Below the pieces are notes generated by a model. The model had not been told where the DNA came from. It did no database searches and saw only the letters and a program-made list of their open reading frames with translations. Positions 11,841 through 24,200 of a DNA stretch of 64,000 bases are shown here, in pieces (the first letter of the stretch is position 1; every line of letters starts with the position of its first letter). The translations under genes were made by a program, and so were the position numbers. Location: positions 86,343,561-86,407,560 of the forward strand of contig NC_088775.1 of the NCBI RefSeq assembly GCF_954871325.1, in the 5' to 3' direction. This stretch comes from Gordionus sp. m RMFG-2023 (taxonomy: Eukaryota; Nematomorpha; Gordioida; Chordodea; Parachordodidae).

Positions 11841-14800
11841 AATGTTGTAGCTCTAATAACAGGCGGTAGTTCAGGCTTGGGAAAATCAACTGCAGAGTAT
11901 TTAATAAAACAAGGCTGTAAAGGTGTAGTAATATTTGATTTACCCACATCTAAAGGAAAACAAGTTGCAAGTGAACTAGGAAAAAATTGTTTATTTGCTC
12001 CAGGAGATGTTATAACTTATAATAAAAACTTGTAAATATTTTATTATAGGTTAGAAATGTAGATGATATTAATCAAACTCTTGATTTAATTAAAAAGGAG
12101 TTTAATCAATTAAATGCATTAATTAATTGTGCTGGAATTTCAGTTGCATACAAAACATATAATTTCCATAAAAATGTGGCTCATAGTTTAGAAGATTTTG
12201 AAAAAGTTTTAATGGTAAGATTTTCTAATTATAATATAATTATTAACTCATTTTTGTTGTATTTAAAGGATATTTAATTTAATCTTATATTGTTTTTGAT
12301 ATTCAATAACTTAATATATTATTTATTTATTTTTATGATTGACACATGTTTTATTTTTATTAACTTTGAATATATTGGAAAATATACAATATTTTGTATA
12401 TTTATTTATATTTACTGGTTTGTTTTATACTTTTTATAAATTTTGTCAAATACTTTGCTGGGGTTTTAATTTTTGAGATTAAATTTTCAACTTGAACATT
12501 TTTATCACATTGGATATCATTTTGAGTTTTAATACTTATTTCAGGATGATTTCAAAATTTTAACACATTTATATTATAAAGAATTTTTTATTTCCACATT
12601 ATTTGTCTAATAATTTAAGCTATATATTTAAGAACCACTGTTTTAACTATATGAAAAAATATTTAAATTGTTAATTTTATCTCCCAAATCTCTCAATTAA
12701 AAAATAAGTTACATTTAAAGCTTTCTTTGACCATGGCTTATAAAATATTTTTATTACCATACTTAATTATCATGTTCACATTTAAATGCTTAATTATATA
12801 TATATATATATATATATTATAAAAAAATTATTATTTTTGATTCGCAAATTTGCAATATGTGATATTTTTGAACATGGTGTGAAAACAATACACAAACGAC
12901 ATAAGATTACTGTTTATACCCAAAAAAAATTAAAAGTAAATAACTTTCAAAGAAAAATAATATTCTTCAAATTTTTTAAATAATATTTTTATATCATTTA
13001 TCTATACTTATGTTTAAAGGTATTGTCAGAGACCTGCAGAGGTATCATTTGCATGGCCCGGCCTAGCTCGGTTGTAAATTTTTTAGGCCCGGCCCAGGTA
13101 TTTTTTAAAAAAAATTTTTACGGCCCGGCCCAGATTTAAAAATATAAGGCCCGGCCCGGATATTTTTTTTAAAAAAAATTTCAGGCCCGGCTCGGAATTT
13201 TTTAAAATTATGTAGTGGAAAAATTCCGCTCACAGCTTGCACTTGAAGCAGGAATTGCCAATACCCGTTTTGCCAATTTTGCTAAAATTGGAAATTCGCT
13301 TTGATGAGCCGCCCACCACTCTAACAAATTATCCACCTTAAATGTTTCATCTATTTTTTTATTTATGTAATTATAATATTCATCATCGGGTATTGACATA
13401 TTACCAGAATTACCATCGCCCCATTTGTCATAAAACGATTCAGTTTGTTTAACAACAGTCGTAATTTGACTGGTCGATGGTATTTTATTTACTTCCTGAG
13501 CCTCTTGTAATTTAATATAATCTTTTATATAGTTTTCCATCATCTTGCGATCTGTCCCTGACAACATACGTAATTGCTTGAATTTGGGACAGAGAAAAAG
13601 AGAAATAAAATGATACTTGTGTAAAACAAATTTTTCAATTAAAAAATGCTTTATATTAAGTAAAATCAATTTTATTTCTCCTTTTTCGCTATGAAAGGTA
13701 TTACAAACTTCAAGAAGTGATATTCCTTTATTTGATTGTTTTGGTAAAATATATTCTAAAAATTTAGATATGAATTATAAAAAAATATATTAATAATACT
13801 TGAATATTGGGGCGTATTTAAAATATTCCTTTATTTGATTGTTTTGGTAAAATATGTTGTAAAAATTTAGATATGAATTATAAAAAAATATATGAATACT
13901 TTGAATAAATTTGCAGGAAATTAATAATTAGAGCGATCTGTGGGTGTTAGGTAGTGTTAACCATCACCCAATATTATATTAATCATAACTATAATATAAT
14001 ATAATTTTATAACCATTAACTCATAATGTAAAAATTTTTATAAAAAATATTAAGGCCCGGCCCGGGTTTAACAATCTTAGGCCCGGCCCGGATATGTTTA
14101 AAAAAAATTTTTTAGGCCCGGCCCGGGTATATTTAAAACATTTAAAATACGGGCTGGGCCGGGTTTAGGGCCGGGCCTGCAGGTCTCTGGGTATTGTTAA
14201 ACAATTTAAATGTTATAATTTATTTATTTTTTCAAAACTCTATGTTTCATAAAAATATAAAAAGATATAGCAAAAAAATAATTTTAATTAGTATAATAAT
14301 TGATAAGGTGTCACAAGTAACAACACTGAACACACAAATATATAGTTAGGTTGTCATAAATACCATTTTGCAAATTGTCTCATTTATTTGTTCACTATGG
14401 TTTCGTAATCCAAATTAAGAAACTTTATGATAATATCTTTCACAAGAAAATTGATCTTCTATGTTTGATCATAATCAATCAAATATTTATGAGAATTTAT
14501 AATTAAATTTTGCAATGATTGGGTTGATTGAATATAATTTTAAAAAAAAGTTATTACATAGCAAATTAATGTTAAAACTTGACCCTTTTTTTAAAAGTTT
14601 TTATAATCAAATTATTCTTTAAAATTAAAATTTCATGTTTTTTTTAAAAAAAATATTATTAACGTGTCTCAAAAAAATGAAAATCATACTCTAAGATTAA
14701 TTGTCTCAATTTAAAATTTAATTTATGTCATCAAGAATGTCAAGTATTCCAATTTTAGAAATTTTTTTATCTAATATAAATTATATTTAAATATATTCAT

Positions 14801-15375
14801 ATTAATCTTATATAAATAATTTATTTTATTGATATAATTTACATTTAATATGATTTTTTTTGGAATAAATTAGGTAAATACCCTCGGAACATTTAACGTG
14901 ACTAGGTTAGCTGTAGGGCTAATGGCTCAAAATAAATCTCAGAGTATTAACTTATCACACACTAATAATGCATCTAAAGATTTTCAACCCATCAATCCGC
15001 AAATAATTTATAAACAAAATTACAACAAAAAACCTCAGCCCAGTTCTAATCTTATGACAAATATAAACCGACATTTTAGTCAACAAATTTCGGATAACGG
15101 TATTCAAATTTTTTATTTAATTAACTTCGATTTATATATAGGCATTCATCACGAAGCTAAAGAGACAAATACGGAAAAAATGGAAAATACTGATGCCAAA
15201 ATAGTAGAAGAAAAGGGCGTAGTTATAATGACATCTGCCTCTGCCGCCCTTGATTATAATGGCCAAAGTGGACAAGTAGCATTTGCAGCCAGCAAAGCAG
15301 CGGTAGCTGGAATGACCATACCTTTAGCCAGAGATTTTAGCGATAATGGAATCAGAGTGTGTACTATAGCACCAG
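11841..15375 (+). CDS. HSD17B10: HSD17B10-like short-chain dehydrogenase (partial gene, exons 2-4)
   Basis: Mitochondrial SDR-family protein, in animals both a 3-hydroxyacyl-CoA/17-beta-hydroxysteroid dehydrogenase and the MRPP2 subunit of mitochondrial RNase P. Exons 11,841-12,008, 12,050-12,214 and 14,874-15,375 join in phase through GT-AG sites. Visible motifs: NAD-binding [16 protein letters not shown], an acidic residue in IFDLP, then INCAGIS, then VNTLGTFNV holding the structural Asn, then the segment IMTSASAA with the likely catalytic Ser, and finally IAPG. The expected YxxxK reads FAASK (codon TTT), so the catalytic Tyr is Phe while Lys is kept. About 90 residues rich in Asn, Gln and Ser separate LMAQN from GVVIMTS, where the family has about 7. 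The first exon and the C-terminal exons (about 60 residues) were not found; some may lie in the 18.1-kb gap. Orthology is strong; activity is doubtful. Confidence 0.88.
12793..12820. repeat. (TA)n microsatellite
   Basis: Run of alternating T and A inside intron 3 of the HSD17B10-like gene. Confidence 0.9.
13027..14189 (-). mobile_element. hAT DNA transposon, internally deleted, with 8-bp target duplication
   Basis: A 1,163-bp element bounded by inverted termini CAGAGACCTGCAG (13,027) and CTGCAGGTCTCTG (ending 14,189). Both ends continue inward into runs of GGCCCGGCCC units. It is flanked by perfect 8-bp direct repeats GGTATTGT at 13,019-13,026 and 14,190-14,197, the target-site length typical of hAT elements. 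It encodes only the C-terminal part of a transposase, on the minus strand. It sits in an intron of the HSD17B10-like gene in the opposite orientation. The perfect duplication suggests a fairly recent insertion. Confidence 0.95.
13208..13669 (-). pseudogene. hAT transposase, C-terminal dimerisation domain only
   Basis: The frame ends in the hATC signature: a Leu-Leu-x-Trp-Trp motif ([19 protein letters not shown]), then a [15 protein letters not shown] block. The catalytic RNase-H-like part and BED zinc finger are missing and the frame runs into the GGCCC-rich terminus, so the copy cannot transpose by itself. The first 35 or so residues are hydrophobic and probably not original protein. Confidence 0.9.
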
Positions 15376-15510
15376 GTTTATATCTTAGTTACCCGTCAAA
15401 GTTATACTTTTACAACATTATCAATTTACCTATATATGCTTTTTATATTATTAGACTAAAGGCATCTCGGAGCGTTCTAAGGCAAAGATGGCAAACCATA
15501 AATTGATAGT

Positions 15511-15762
15511 AAACGCGTTATTTAACGCAGCGTTATTGCAGCTGATTTTAGTTTTAAAAACTATTGCTAAAATAGAGATATGAATTCCCTATTATTTTGA
15601 TAATCGTACCACATATTTTTTCTTATCATGCATCGCAACATGTTTTTCAAATTTTATCTAAGCGTTATCAACATAACGCTTCATATTTATACCTATTTAA
15701 GGATTTTATTTTGTAATAACTTTGCGTTAAATAGCGCAACGCCTGAAGATAACGCGTTTTAA
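15511..15762. mobile_element. Short inverted-repeat element (MITE)
   Basis: The termini read TAAACGCGTTAT on the left and, in reverse, TAAAACGCGTTAT on the right. Further CG-containing inverted motifs such as GCGTTAT occur inside, all in an otherwise CpG-poor region. The length is about 250 bp. No target duplication could be identified with confidence. Confidence 0.55.
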
Positions 15763-17025
15763 ACGAGCCTTACAAAAAATATCATTTTGATTAATTTTTT
15801 TCTGAGTAACGATAACACAAAACGTTACTCGTTACTTTAAATTTTTCTTAAAAAATATTTATAAAATTACTTTTTTTATTTTAAATTTTATAAATAATTG
15901 AAGCAGAGTTTTAAATACACATGAACCACCTTAAATTTTCAATCAAGAATTTTAATCTTATTAATGAATCAATCAATGTATTTTAATTTATATTCTTATT
16001 CTCTAATCTTATAATTTATTTTATAAACAATATTATTGTCGCCATTTTCAGATGAAGATGAGGTGAGCCTGCCTTGACTCCAATATGAAACATTTTATAC
16101 ACCAATAAAGAAAACTATGGGTACAAACTTTACACTTTATAAGTGTAAATTGTGTCCCAACTCAAATATTTTAGCCTCAATTGTGGAATAACCATGGGAT
16201 TCCTCCAAACTGTGCAGCCATTTTTAAGGAAAAATGGGAAGATATCTGATGGAACTCTTTCTATAACTCCTTGAAATTAATAGATTTCTAATTAAGATGG
16301 TCATAAATTTTACGAATATAAAAATTACAAAGATTTTCAGATAATGACAAGACTTTCATAGATAAATATTTATAATATATATGATTTTATAAGTTAATAA
16401 ACCTGTTCCTATGTCGATTTTAGAGAGAGAGAAGAAAAATGTATTCATCCCACGATAACATAATATTTAAGAAAAATGGTTTTAAATAATTTAATAAGCC
16501 ACTTATTAATGCAATCCTGCAAGACACAGATAAAAGATATACTGTTGAAATATTGTTTACAATTTATAATATCTTATTTCAATAGATGCGAATACATCTA
16601 TAAAGATAAATATATATTGTCAGCAATAGTTTACCCGCTATTTAAATCAGATTGGTCCTGGTAAAATTAAATGTCAAAAAAGGAAGGAAGCTTGAACTTA
16701 TTTCCTGTTAGAGAAAAGATCTCAACAAAGAAAAAGCAGACTTGATTCCTTTAAAATACAACACACATGCAGATTATTTTTTGGTAGATAGAATGAAGAT
16801 TCCTTTGAAGATAAAATAAGCTTTTTCAAAATTTAGATTATTCTTTAAGTTAATAAAGCCCCTCAAATTAAAAACTTTATTTATAAAATACAATACAACC
16901 TTCTATCCTCCGCGCCAATTGAACATGTGTTTATTATTATGGCGAAAGCTGCGTTTAGTATCAAGCGCTCTTGTTTATCTGATCAAAATTTTAAAAATCA
17001 ATTGTTAAATAAATAAATAAAATTT
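15763..17025. other. Non-coding stretch after the HSD17B10-like exons
   Basis: Missing C-terminal exons of the upstream gene were looked for here and not found. Only AT-rich sequence with short frames is present. Confidence 0.4.
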
Positions 17026-17151
17026 GACTGCCAGATCATGAAAAATTCTGGGGAGCCTCGTGAAGACTTTTACTTAAGGCTGAGGAGTGCATTTGCCATT
17101 CTTAAAGCTAATTTTGTTTGTTTTATCGATTCAATCTCTACTGATGATTAA
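17026..17151 (+). pseudogene. Possible gag-like fragment
   Basis: A 41-codon frame without a good start contains KNSGEPREDFYLRLRSAFAI. This recalls the segment of retroelement Gag proteins with the pattern GExxxDFxxRLxxAF. There is no other supporting motif or paired repeat. Confidence 0.22.
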
Positions 17152-18143
17152 GGGGATTTTTTATTTAAAAATTATACTGGTTTATATAGCTATAAAGTAT
17201 TTTTTAAACAATATTATATTCGCTCTTAAATATTTTGCATTTTCCAATATTTTAATTATTTGTGTTCGAAATTGTCATTTTTGTTAATGTGCTAGTAATT
17301 ACAATTATTTTTTGATTTTTATATTTTAATTGTTGAATACAATTTTAAAGTATTTTAAGTTTATATATTTTATAAATAATTAAATTTTATGTGATATATA
17401 AAAGTTTTTAATAATTCTTGTACTGTATTTAAAAAAATATAAATTAATACAAATGAGTTGTAATCTATTCGTAAATAAATATCATAAATAATTACATTAT
17501 ATTTAATTTAAACAAAACTAAATGGTTCTAAATATACATTTGTAATGGATTAAATTAATCACAAAATTATTATAATTATATATAACTTATTACATTTATA
17601 ATTAATGCAAATGATTATATGGGAAAAAAGAGGAGGAAGAAAAAAAATTCTAAATAATTAAGGGAAGAAGAAGAAAATCTAGATTAATCGGGCTCCTCGG
17701 GGGAATGAACCCATGAAGCATGTGAAATTAGATTTTATAATCGGAATTCCTATGCGTTGACGTAAGTAGACGTCTTCTTTTGGGTTACCCGATTTAGTTC
17801 TTTAAGGCTCTGCCAATCTTTTTAATTAGGTTGAGAGCCTGCCAAAGGATGTTAAGGTTGTTGTAACAACTGGTACGAATTTATACACATCAGGAATATC
17901 CACATATTTATTTCGTCCTCTGTCTATTTTAAAATGTCCTTATTGATGTTGGAGGGTTATATTAAAAATTATTTGTATTTTTATAAATAAAAAAAAAAAT
18001 TTTTTTCAAAAATGTCTTAACTTATAATTTATTGTTTTCTTATTATTTTATTTATAAAATTATATATCGAAAAAAAAAATTATTATAAGAAAATCTTACC
18101 TTATAATAAATTATTTTTCGTATAATTTTCATTATATATATAT

Positions 18144-18343
18144 NNNNNNNNNNNNNNNNNNNNNNNNNNNNNNNNNNNNNNNNNNNNNNNNNNNNNNNNN
18201 NNNNNNNNNNNNNNNNNNNNNNNNNNNNNNNNNNNNNNNNNNNNNNNNNNNNNNNNNNNNNNNNNNNNNNNNNNNNNNNNNNNNNNNNNNNNNNNNNNNN
18301 NNNNNNNNNNNNNNNNNNNNNNNNNNNNNNNNNNNNNNNNNNN
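18144..18343. other. Assembly gap, 200 N
   Basis: Exactly 200 undetermined bases, a common placeholder for a gap of unknown size. Exons of the HSD17B10-like gene could be hidden here. Confidence 1.
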
Positions 18344-20851
18344 CCCACCCCTTCTCCTGGCAAATTCCTACTCATTAAGACCAAATGTGAATATTATCAC
18401 TACAGTTTTAATTAACTTTCTTCATTTAATATCTATATTGTATATTCATTTTATAAAAAGAAATGTTAGAAGGTAATGACCCCCCTTCCCCTCAACCAAG
18501 ACCTATCTCCACAGTTAGAGTGATATTTAATTACAATTAAAATAACTACAATTGTCCTTTTATTTGAAACCCATAAATATTTATTTTAACCACCATCACC
18601 CACGGAGCAGAATTACAAATATTACACTTAATAAAATTGCAAAGATAGTCATAAAGATCCATCTGGTAAATTAATGGTTTTTCCTGCATTTCAATAAAGG
18701 TGTATTTTATATTTGTTTAGTTTAAAATTCAAAGTCAAATAATATATTTTTTTATAAAAAACTTTAAAATCAAATTTACACTCCTGACCCTGAGATGAAA
18801 TAACATTATTTAATAAAATATCATTAATAGTTCCCAAAATTTGGATGTTTACTTAAATTCGTGGTTTATTGTTAGTTTAAATTAAAAATTAGTAACTTTT
18901 AAAAAAAAATTCAAAACATATCAAGGTTTTATTATAGTTGGTTATCTTTTAAAATGGTATATTATTTTTTTTTCGTCTCATAATAAAATTATATATAAAT
19001 AGATGATATAAAAATTTTACAAAAATAATTATAAATACAAATCGAATATAAAACTATTTTGTGGTATTTACCTTACATTGTAATTTTCTACCAATGTTGC
19101 ACTTACATGTAAGTATTTGTATAATTATTTTCTAATTATTATGTTAATGTGCAGAATATAAGATTAGAATTATAATAATTTTTAAATCGTATTTATAATT
19201 TTAAAAAGACCCCTAGCAAGCGAGAAGTGTACGGGGGAGGGTAAATAGTGCATTACATGGTCATTAAGAATCATTTGAATTTCGATAATAATGGAAGCTA
19301 TTTTCTAGCCTTTGAAATCAAAACTGAATAAGTTATATTTTTAATATTCACATTTTAGGAAAATGAATAGATGAAATAGATTATGTATTCTCCATTTTAG
19401 CTGATGAGACCACATATTTTCTAGGCATTCCGCAGATGTCATTTGTGTGCACGATATATACTGTGTTCTAATCGAACTGTTAACCTTTTTGTTTTAGCAT
19501 GTCAATTCTATAAATAAATATATAAAATTTTATAGATTGGGAAAGGGTTTAAATTATCAATGTTTTCTGTAATCACAAATTTTATTAATAGTATCCAAGG
19601 TTATGTACTTTCAAAGTTGGACAAACAAAATTTAAACATTACTAAATTTGACAAAAACATGAGAACATCAAGATTAATTTAAGTTAAATGTTGTAATTCA
19701 AAGCTGATGTTCAAATGCATGCTATTAGGTTGAATACATGATCTAAGTCAATCTCGTCATTAATTGATTGAACAATTAAATCCCACCACAATCTATGTTA
19801 GATTATAAATGTCGCATACTCGATTTGTTAAACGCGTTCTTGAAGGATGCACCATATTTTATAGATGACTCGAATAAAATCAGGGCTAATGGGTGGAGGG
19901 GGTGGGAGAATGGACGAAATAAAATTTGGAGTTTCTTACTGGTTCTGTGCTGAAGCATTGTCGTGTTGAAAATGAAAAATTCCCTGCCTTACACATACTT
20001 AATAGCATACAATAAGCACTGAGTTAAACGTCAAAAGAGTATGCACATCTAATTTTGACCACTAGATTGATAAATATGAGTTCTGCGCAGCTAAGACTTA
20101 TTGCCCGACTAAAACCATGACTGACTTCGATAAATTGAACGGTACGAAGCAATCGATTGGCTGGCAATATATAGGATAAATTTTGCAGATTTGCAGATAG
20201 ACCTGTAAACCATTTGAATTAATCTAACGAGGGCATTTTCATAGAGGTTTTTTGGTACATCCCAACCGGGAAATCCTATATGTATTGTTTGGGTCCTGGT
20301 TTTGTTTCTTTTTAAACATTTTATCTGCAGCTTTTTATGGATTTGTGAAATACCAGTTTCTCATATTTGACGAATTGTGGATGCCATGTCGGTTCTTCTT
20401 GGCTCAATATGGGTGTTCCAACTGAATTCCATAGTACCTCATACCGTTTTTCTATTGTAGCATCATTTTGCAATCAATCCATTCAAGGCTATCGATGACC
20501 AGATTATGTCAACAAATTCCTTCAAAAACCTTATGGTTCCATAATTTTTCTTTTCCTAAATTTAATTAAACTTAAGTTATCTTAGAACATTTTTTTAAAA
20601 TGTGAATTCCTATATACTGGAAAGTTTAAATTTTCTTTGTTCAACTTTGAAGGTTGCTAATAGAAATTGATGAAATTTTCAGGAAACATTGATAATATAT
20701 CCCTCTCTCAATCTTTATATTTTGATTGAATTACGTATGCAATTGACAGAATTATTTCTAAATCAAAAAGGGTATCAGTTATATTGGAACTAAAATTAAA
20801 GGGTTTCTGCAATTCCTATTACATATTATATATTAAATTAAACAAATATAG
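18344..20851. other. Largely non-coding stretch
   Basis: Mostly AT-rich. From 20,090 to 20,560 composition is more balanced, and minus-strand frames without start codons stay open for 40-70 codons. They include the stretch VPKNLYENALVRLIQMVY. No family was recognised; it may be a transposon relic. Confidence 0.35.
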
Positions 20852-21029
20852 GTAATAATAGTGTTTGCAATTATCGTTCAATCTTCTATCACAAATTATG
20901 GTGATGGTAAGTATAAATTTAACTATATATATAACTAAAAAAACATTTTATTTAGCCAGAGTTTTACCGGAGGCTGAGACAATTGGGACAATTACCACGA
21001 AAGCTCCGAAGGATGGTTTAAATGCTTAA
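20852..21029 (+). CDS. Last two exons of a small predicted gene, unknown product
   Basis: Exon 20,852-20,906 follows an AAATATAG acceptor and ends at a GATG/GTAAGT donor. Exon 20,956-21,029 follows TTTATTTAG and ends at TAA. Joined they give 42 residues in one phase: a hydrophobic stretch (VIIVFAIIVQSS), then a short polar tail ending in APKDGLNA. The hydrophobic part could be the end of a signal peptide or a membrane segment, suggesting a small secreted or membrane protein. The intron is only 49 bases. The 5' exon is not identified, and no homologue is recognised. Good splice sites are the main support. Confidence 0.4.
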
Positions 21030-21195
21030 TTTAACTTTATAATTTAAATTGATATAATATAAAACATCCACTCAACAATTCTTAAATTTTATATATGACA
21101 TAATTTTCAAAATAAAAAAAAAGAAGTTTTCCAAGCTTTTAAGACATTATAAATCCCCCCCCCTCCACCCTTGTGATACACCCATTAAACAAAGC

Positions 21196-21236
21196 TAGAA
21201 AGAAAGAAAGAAAGAAAGGGAGAAAGGAAAGAAAGT
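21196..21236. repeat. (GAAA)n-like microsatellite
   Basis: An imperfect run of AAAG units, interrupted by GG. Confidence 0.85.
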
Positions 21237-24200
21237 GTCTATATACAGATTCTTTAGAACAGTCCTTCCTAGGACGTCATCTCATCATAAATCTTCACTT
21301 AAATTTATTAATTAATTTGGATTTTAATAACGTATAGTCAGTAATCTTCTATGGGAGGGGGGGGGGTTAGATTGAAATAATTTTTTTTGGAACATAAGAA
21401 CCAATCATATTATTAAAAAAATGACTAATATGAAACTTAAATATAATAATTGTTAAAAAATAGTATAGATAATAAACCGGTATATAAATAACAATAAAAT
21501 ATATGAATAATAAGCATTATATGATGATTTATAAAGTATCATGAAATGAAATACAACCTTCTTTGCCATTGAGCCAATTTTTCAATAAATTATTCCTATC
21601 AGAAATACAATCCCTCTCTATATTAAATAGAGATAGTCCATTCAATCAATTTTCTGATGTCATATTTCTGAGCTAGGTTTTATTCCTGTAATATAGAAAA
21701 GGTTCTCACATTTTTTGCTTGGACTAAATGGTATTGTTGCCAAAATTTACAATTTTAATATAATTGGCACAACTTTAAAATATATTTTAAAATTGTGCCA
21801 TGCTTCCATGGCGTCTCTTGGAGGATTATCTACAAAAATTATTCTTTCATACCAAAAATTTAAATTCTGAAATTAATTGACTTTCATGTGAATTTATATC
21901 ATGTGAATAAAATTTGGCTAAATATTTAATATTTTTAATTATCAAGATTTAATATATCCTCACAAAGACTACGTTAATATTCGAACGATTTGTTGGTCTA
22001 ATCATTGTTTTAGGTTTAAAAAAAATTGTCAAATATCTTGTTATTAATATATTTGGAATAAATATTTGAATTAATTATAGTGCTAAAATCTAAAATAAAA
22101 TAAAACCTATTAAAATGGAGTACTTTACAATTCACAAGTCATGAAAATCTTTTATATTTTTTTTAAGGTCTTCGTGGTTTTCTTCTTAAGCCGTGAGAAA
22201 ATAATAATAAACTTTCGTCAACTTTAACAAAATATGAGAAATAAGTTGTTTTTTTTGCAAAAAATAAAATAGAGGCTCAAATCATTTTTCCAAATTTGCC
22301 AAAGGCTATTAATTTTTTTAAGTCAAATAAATTGTAAAAATTTAGCTTAAAGTTTATGAAGTTTGAAATTTTTACCGAAAATAACAAGTAAGTATAAGAA
22401 TAAAATGTAACCAAAAATAGATTATCAAGTCACATATATTACTTATGGAAAATATTTAATTTTCGCCACGGGTTTCACAAAATATTATTAAAATAAAATA
22501 TATACATCATTATCATTATAATTATAACATGATAATTACCATATAATTACTCACTCTTTCTAAAGATTACATTAATAATTAATATGTATCAAAAAGTTGT
22601 AGAAATGATTTACATTGGAAAAAATTCTAAATGCTCTTCTGGTGTTTCTAGGGGATGTAGCCGTTCCTAAATCAAATGAATAATGCTCCCAAACCTCTAT
22701 AAGAGAAACTTTAGGAATTACATATATGTGTTATTATCTTTAATAAACAAATTTCAAATATAAAACATTTTTTTTTCTTTATTATAATTATAACTATATT
22801 CTTATATTTCATATTCATAAAAACTAAATATAATATAATGATATCGTTTATATTTTATATAAAAATAAATTTATAATAATAATCCAAATATGTTGCTATG
22901 ATATAAATACATTATAAATGAGTGAATAGATTAAATATTGAAATTAATCATTATTAAATTTACGGTAAAAATCTTATTCATACAGAAATTAGTATCTAAC
23001 AAAATAAAATAACTTTTTATATATAAGAATCGTGAATATTTGAGAAAAAAAGTACAGGCGGGAAATGAACCCATGAAGCATATATCTCTGTTTATTAGAT
23101 TATAATATATCAAATGAAATAATAATGAATCATTTAGTGTCAATGTCAACATGAAAGTAGAGATAGGTGTCATTTGCCTCCAATTTTTCTTAGGAGGGTA
23201 GGTCATTCATAAGGAGGTAGTCTAGGGTGTAAGGTAGAGATAAATAAACACTATTTGTCGGATTAAAAATTAAAATAATTGGTCAAAGGATTTGCATTTA
23301 TTTCGATTTTAATAATCTATTTAAATTTCAAATAATTAAATTATAGACAAGATTTTAGCACAGTTTAAATGTATACACGCTTGTGACTAATATTAAGACT
23401 ACGGTTAGTAGCAGCTAGTCAAGTATCACTGACTAATATTTTTTTTTTAACCGAAGCCAAAATTGAAATTGTTTGAAAATTTTAATAGGATTTTATAGTT
23501 AGGTTATATATGATAGTTCATTAAAATATTTTTTTACTAATATGATAAGGTTAATATATTCTATAGTATAATAGATAGAAGAATATCGCTGACAAAGCCA
23601 AAAAATTTTTAGGAGGGTAGGTATAGAATTTGGAGAGATTCACCTCCATAAAATTTTCTGTCATGTAGGCACCGTTTAGAGTGGAATAGAGGATACATTT
23701 ACCGACTGGAGCCTTGTCCAATTAGTACAACTTGAAACTCATTGGCTCTATTTTATTTTTTTTTAAATCGAGAAGATACGCCCAATCATTCCTTATCTTT
23801 TAAGTTTAATTAATTTTTATAAAATAATACGTATAATCTAGAGTATATGAATTTTTGAAACTTAAATGTTATATATTATTAATATATGTACTTAATGTTA
23901 AATCTTCCATTTTAACTTATTCATCAACCTAAGTTAAATTTTCTTTTATACTATTTAATTTTTACATCAACCTAATATATTAGAATCATTTAAAAAAACT
24001 GTTATATCAACCCCAGATATGATTATTATTTATATCTGAAAATAAGAAGAAAACTGTATTTAACTAATGCTATAAAATGTTTAAGTTAATAAAATAAATT
24101 TTTTTTAAATAAGATTTTGTTTTCAAATATTTTATTTAAGATACATCGCGTAATATTAAAACTATGGTTTTAATAAAAAAAGATAGAAATAATTATATTT

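Noticed and set aside
16476-17287. Short A/T-driven hydrophobic frames
   Set aside because: Composition equals the background and no splice context or motif is present, apart from the weak gag-like piece listed separately.
17832-17870. Possible HSD17B10 exon encoding VESLPKDVKVVVTT, similar to the family's TxLPEKV segment
   Set aside because: The acceptor is good, but the previous exon leaves one extra base, so direct joining gives a stop, and what follows does not match the family. Too short to accept without RNA.
18052-18384. 110-codon frame across the N run
   Set aside because: Most of it is undetermined sequence; no coding evidence.
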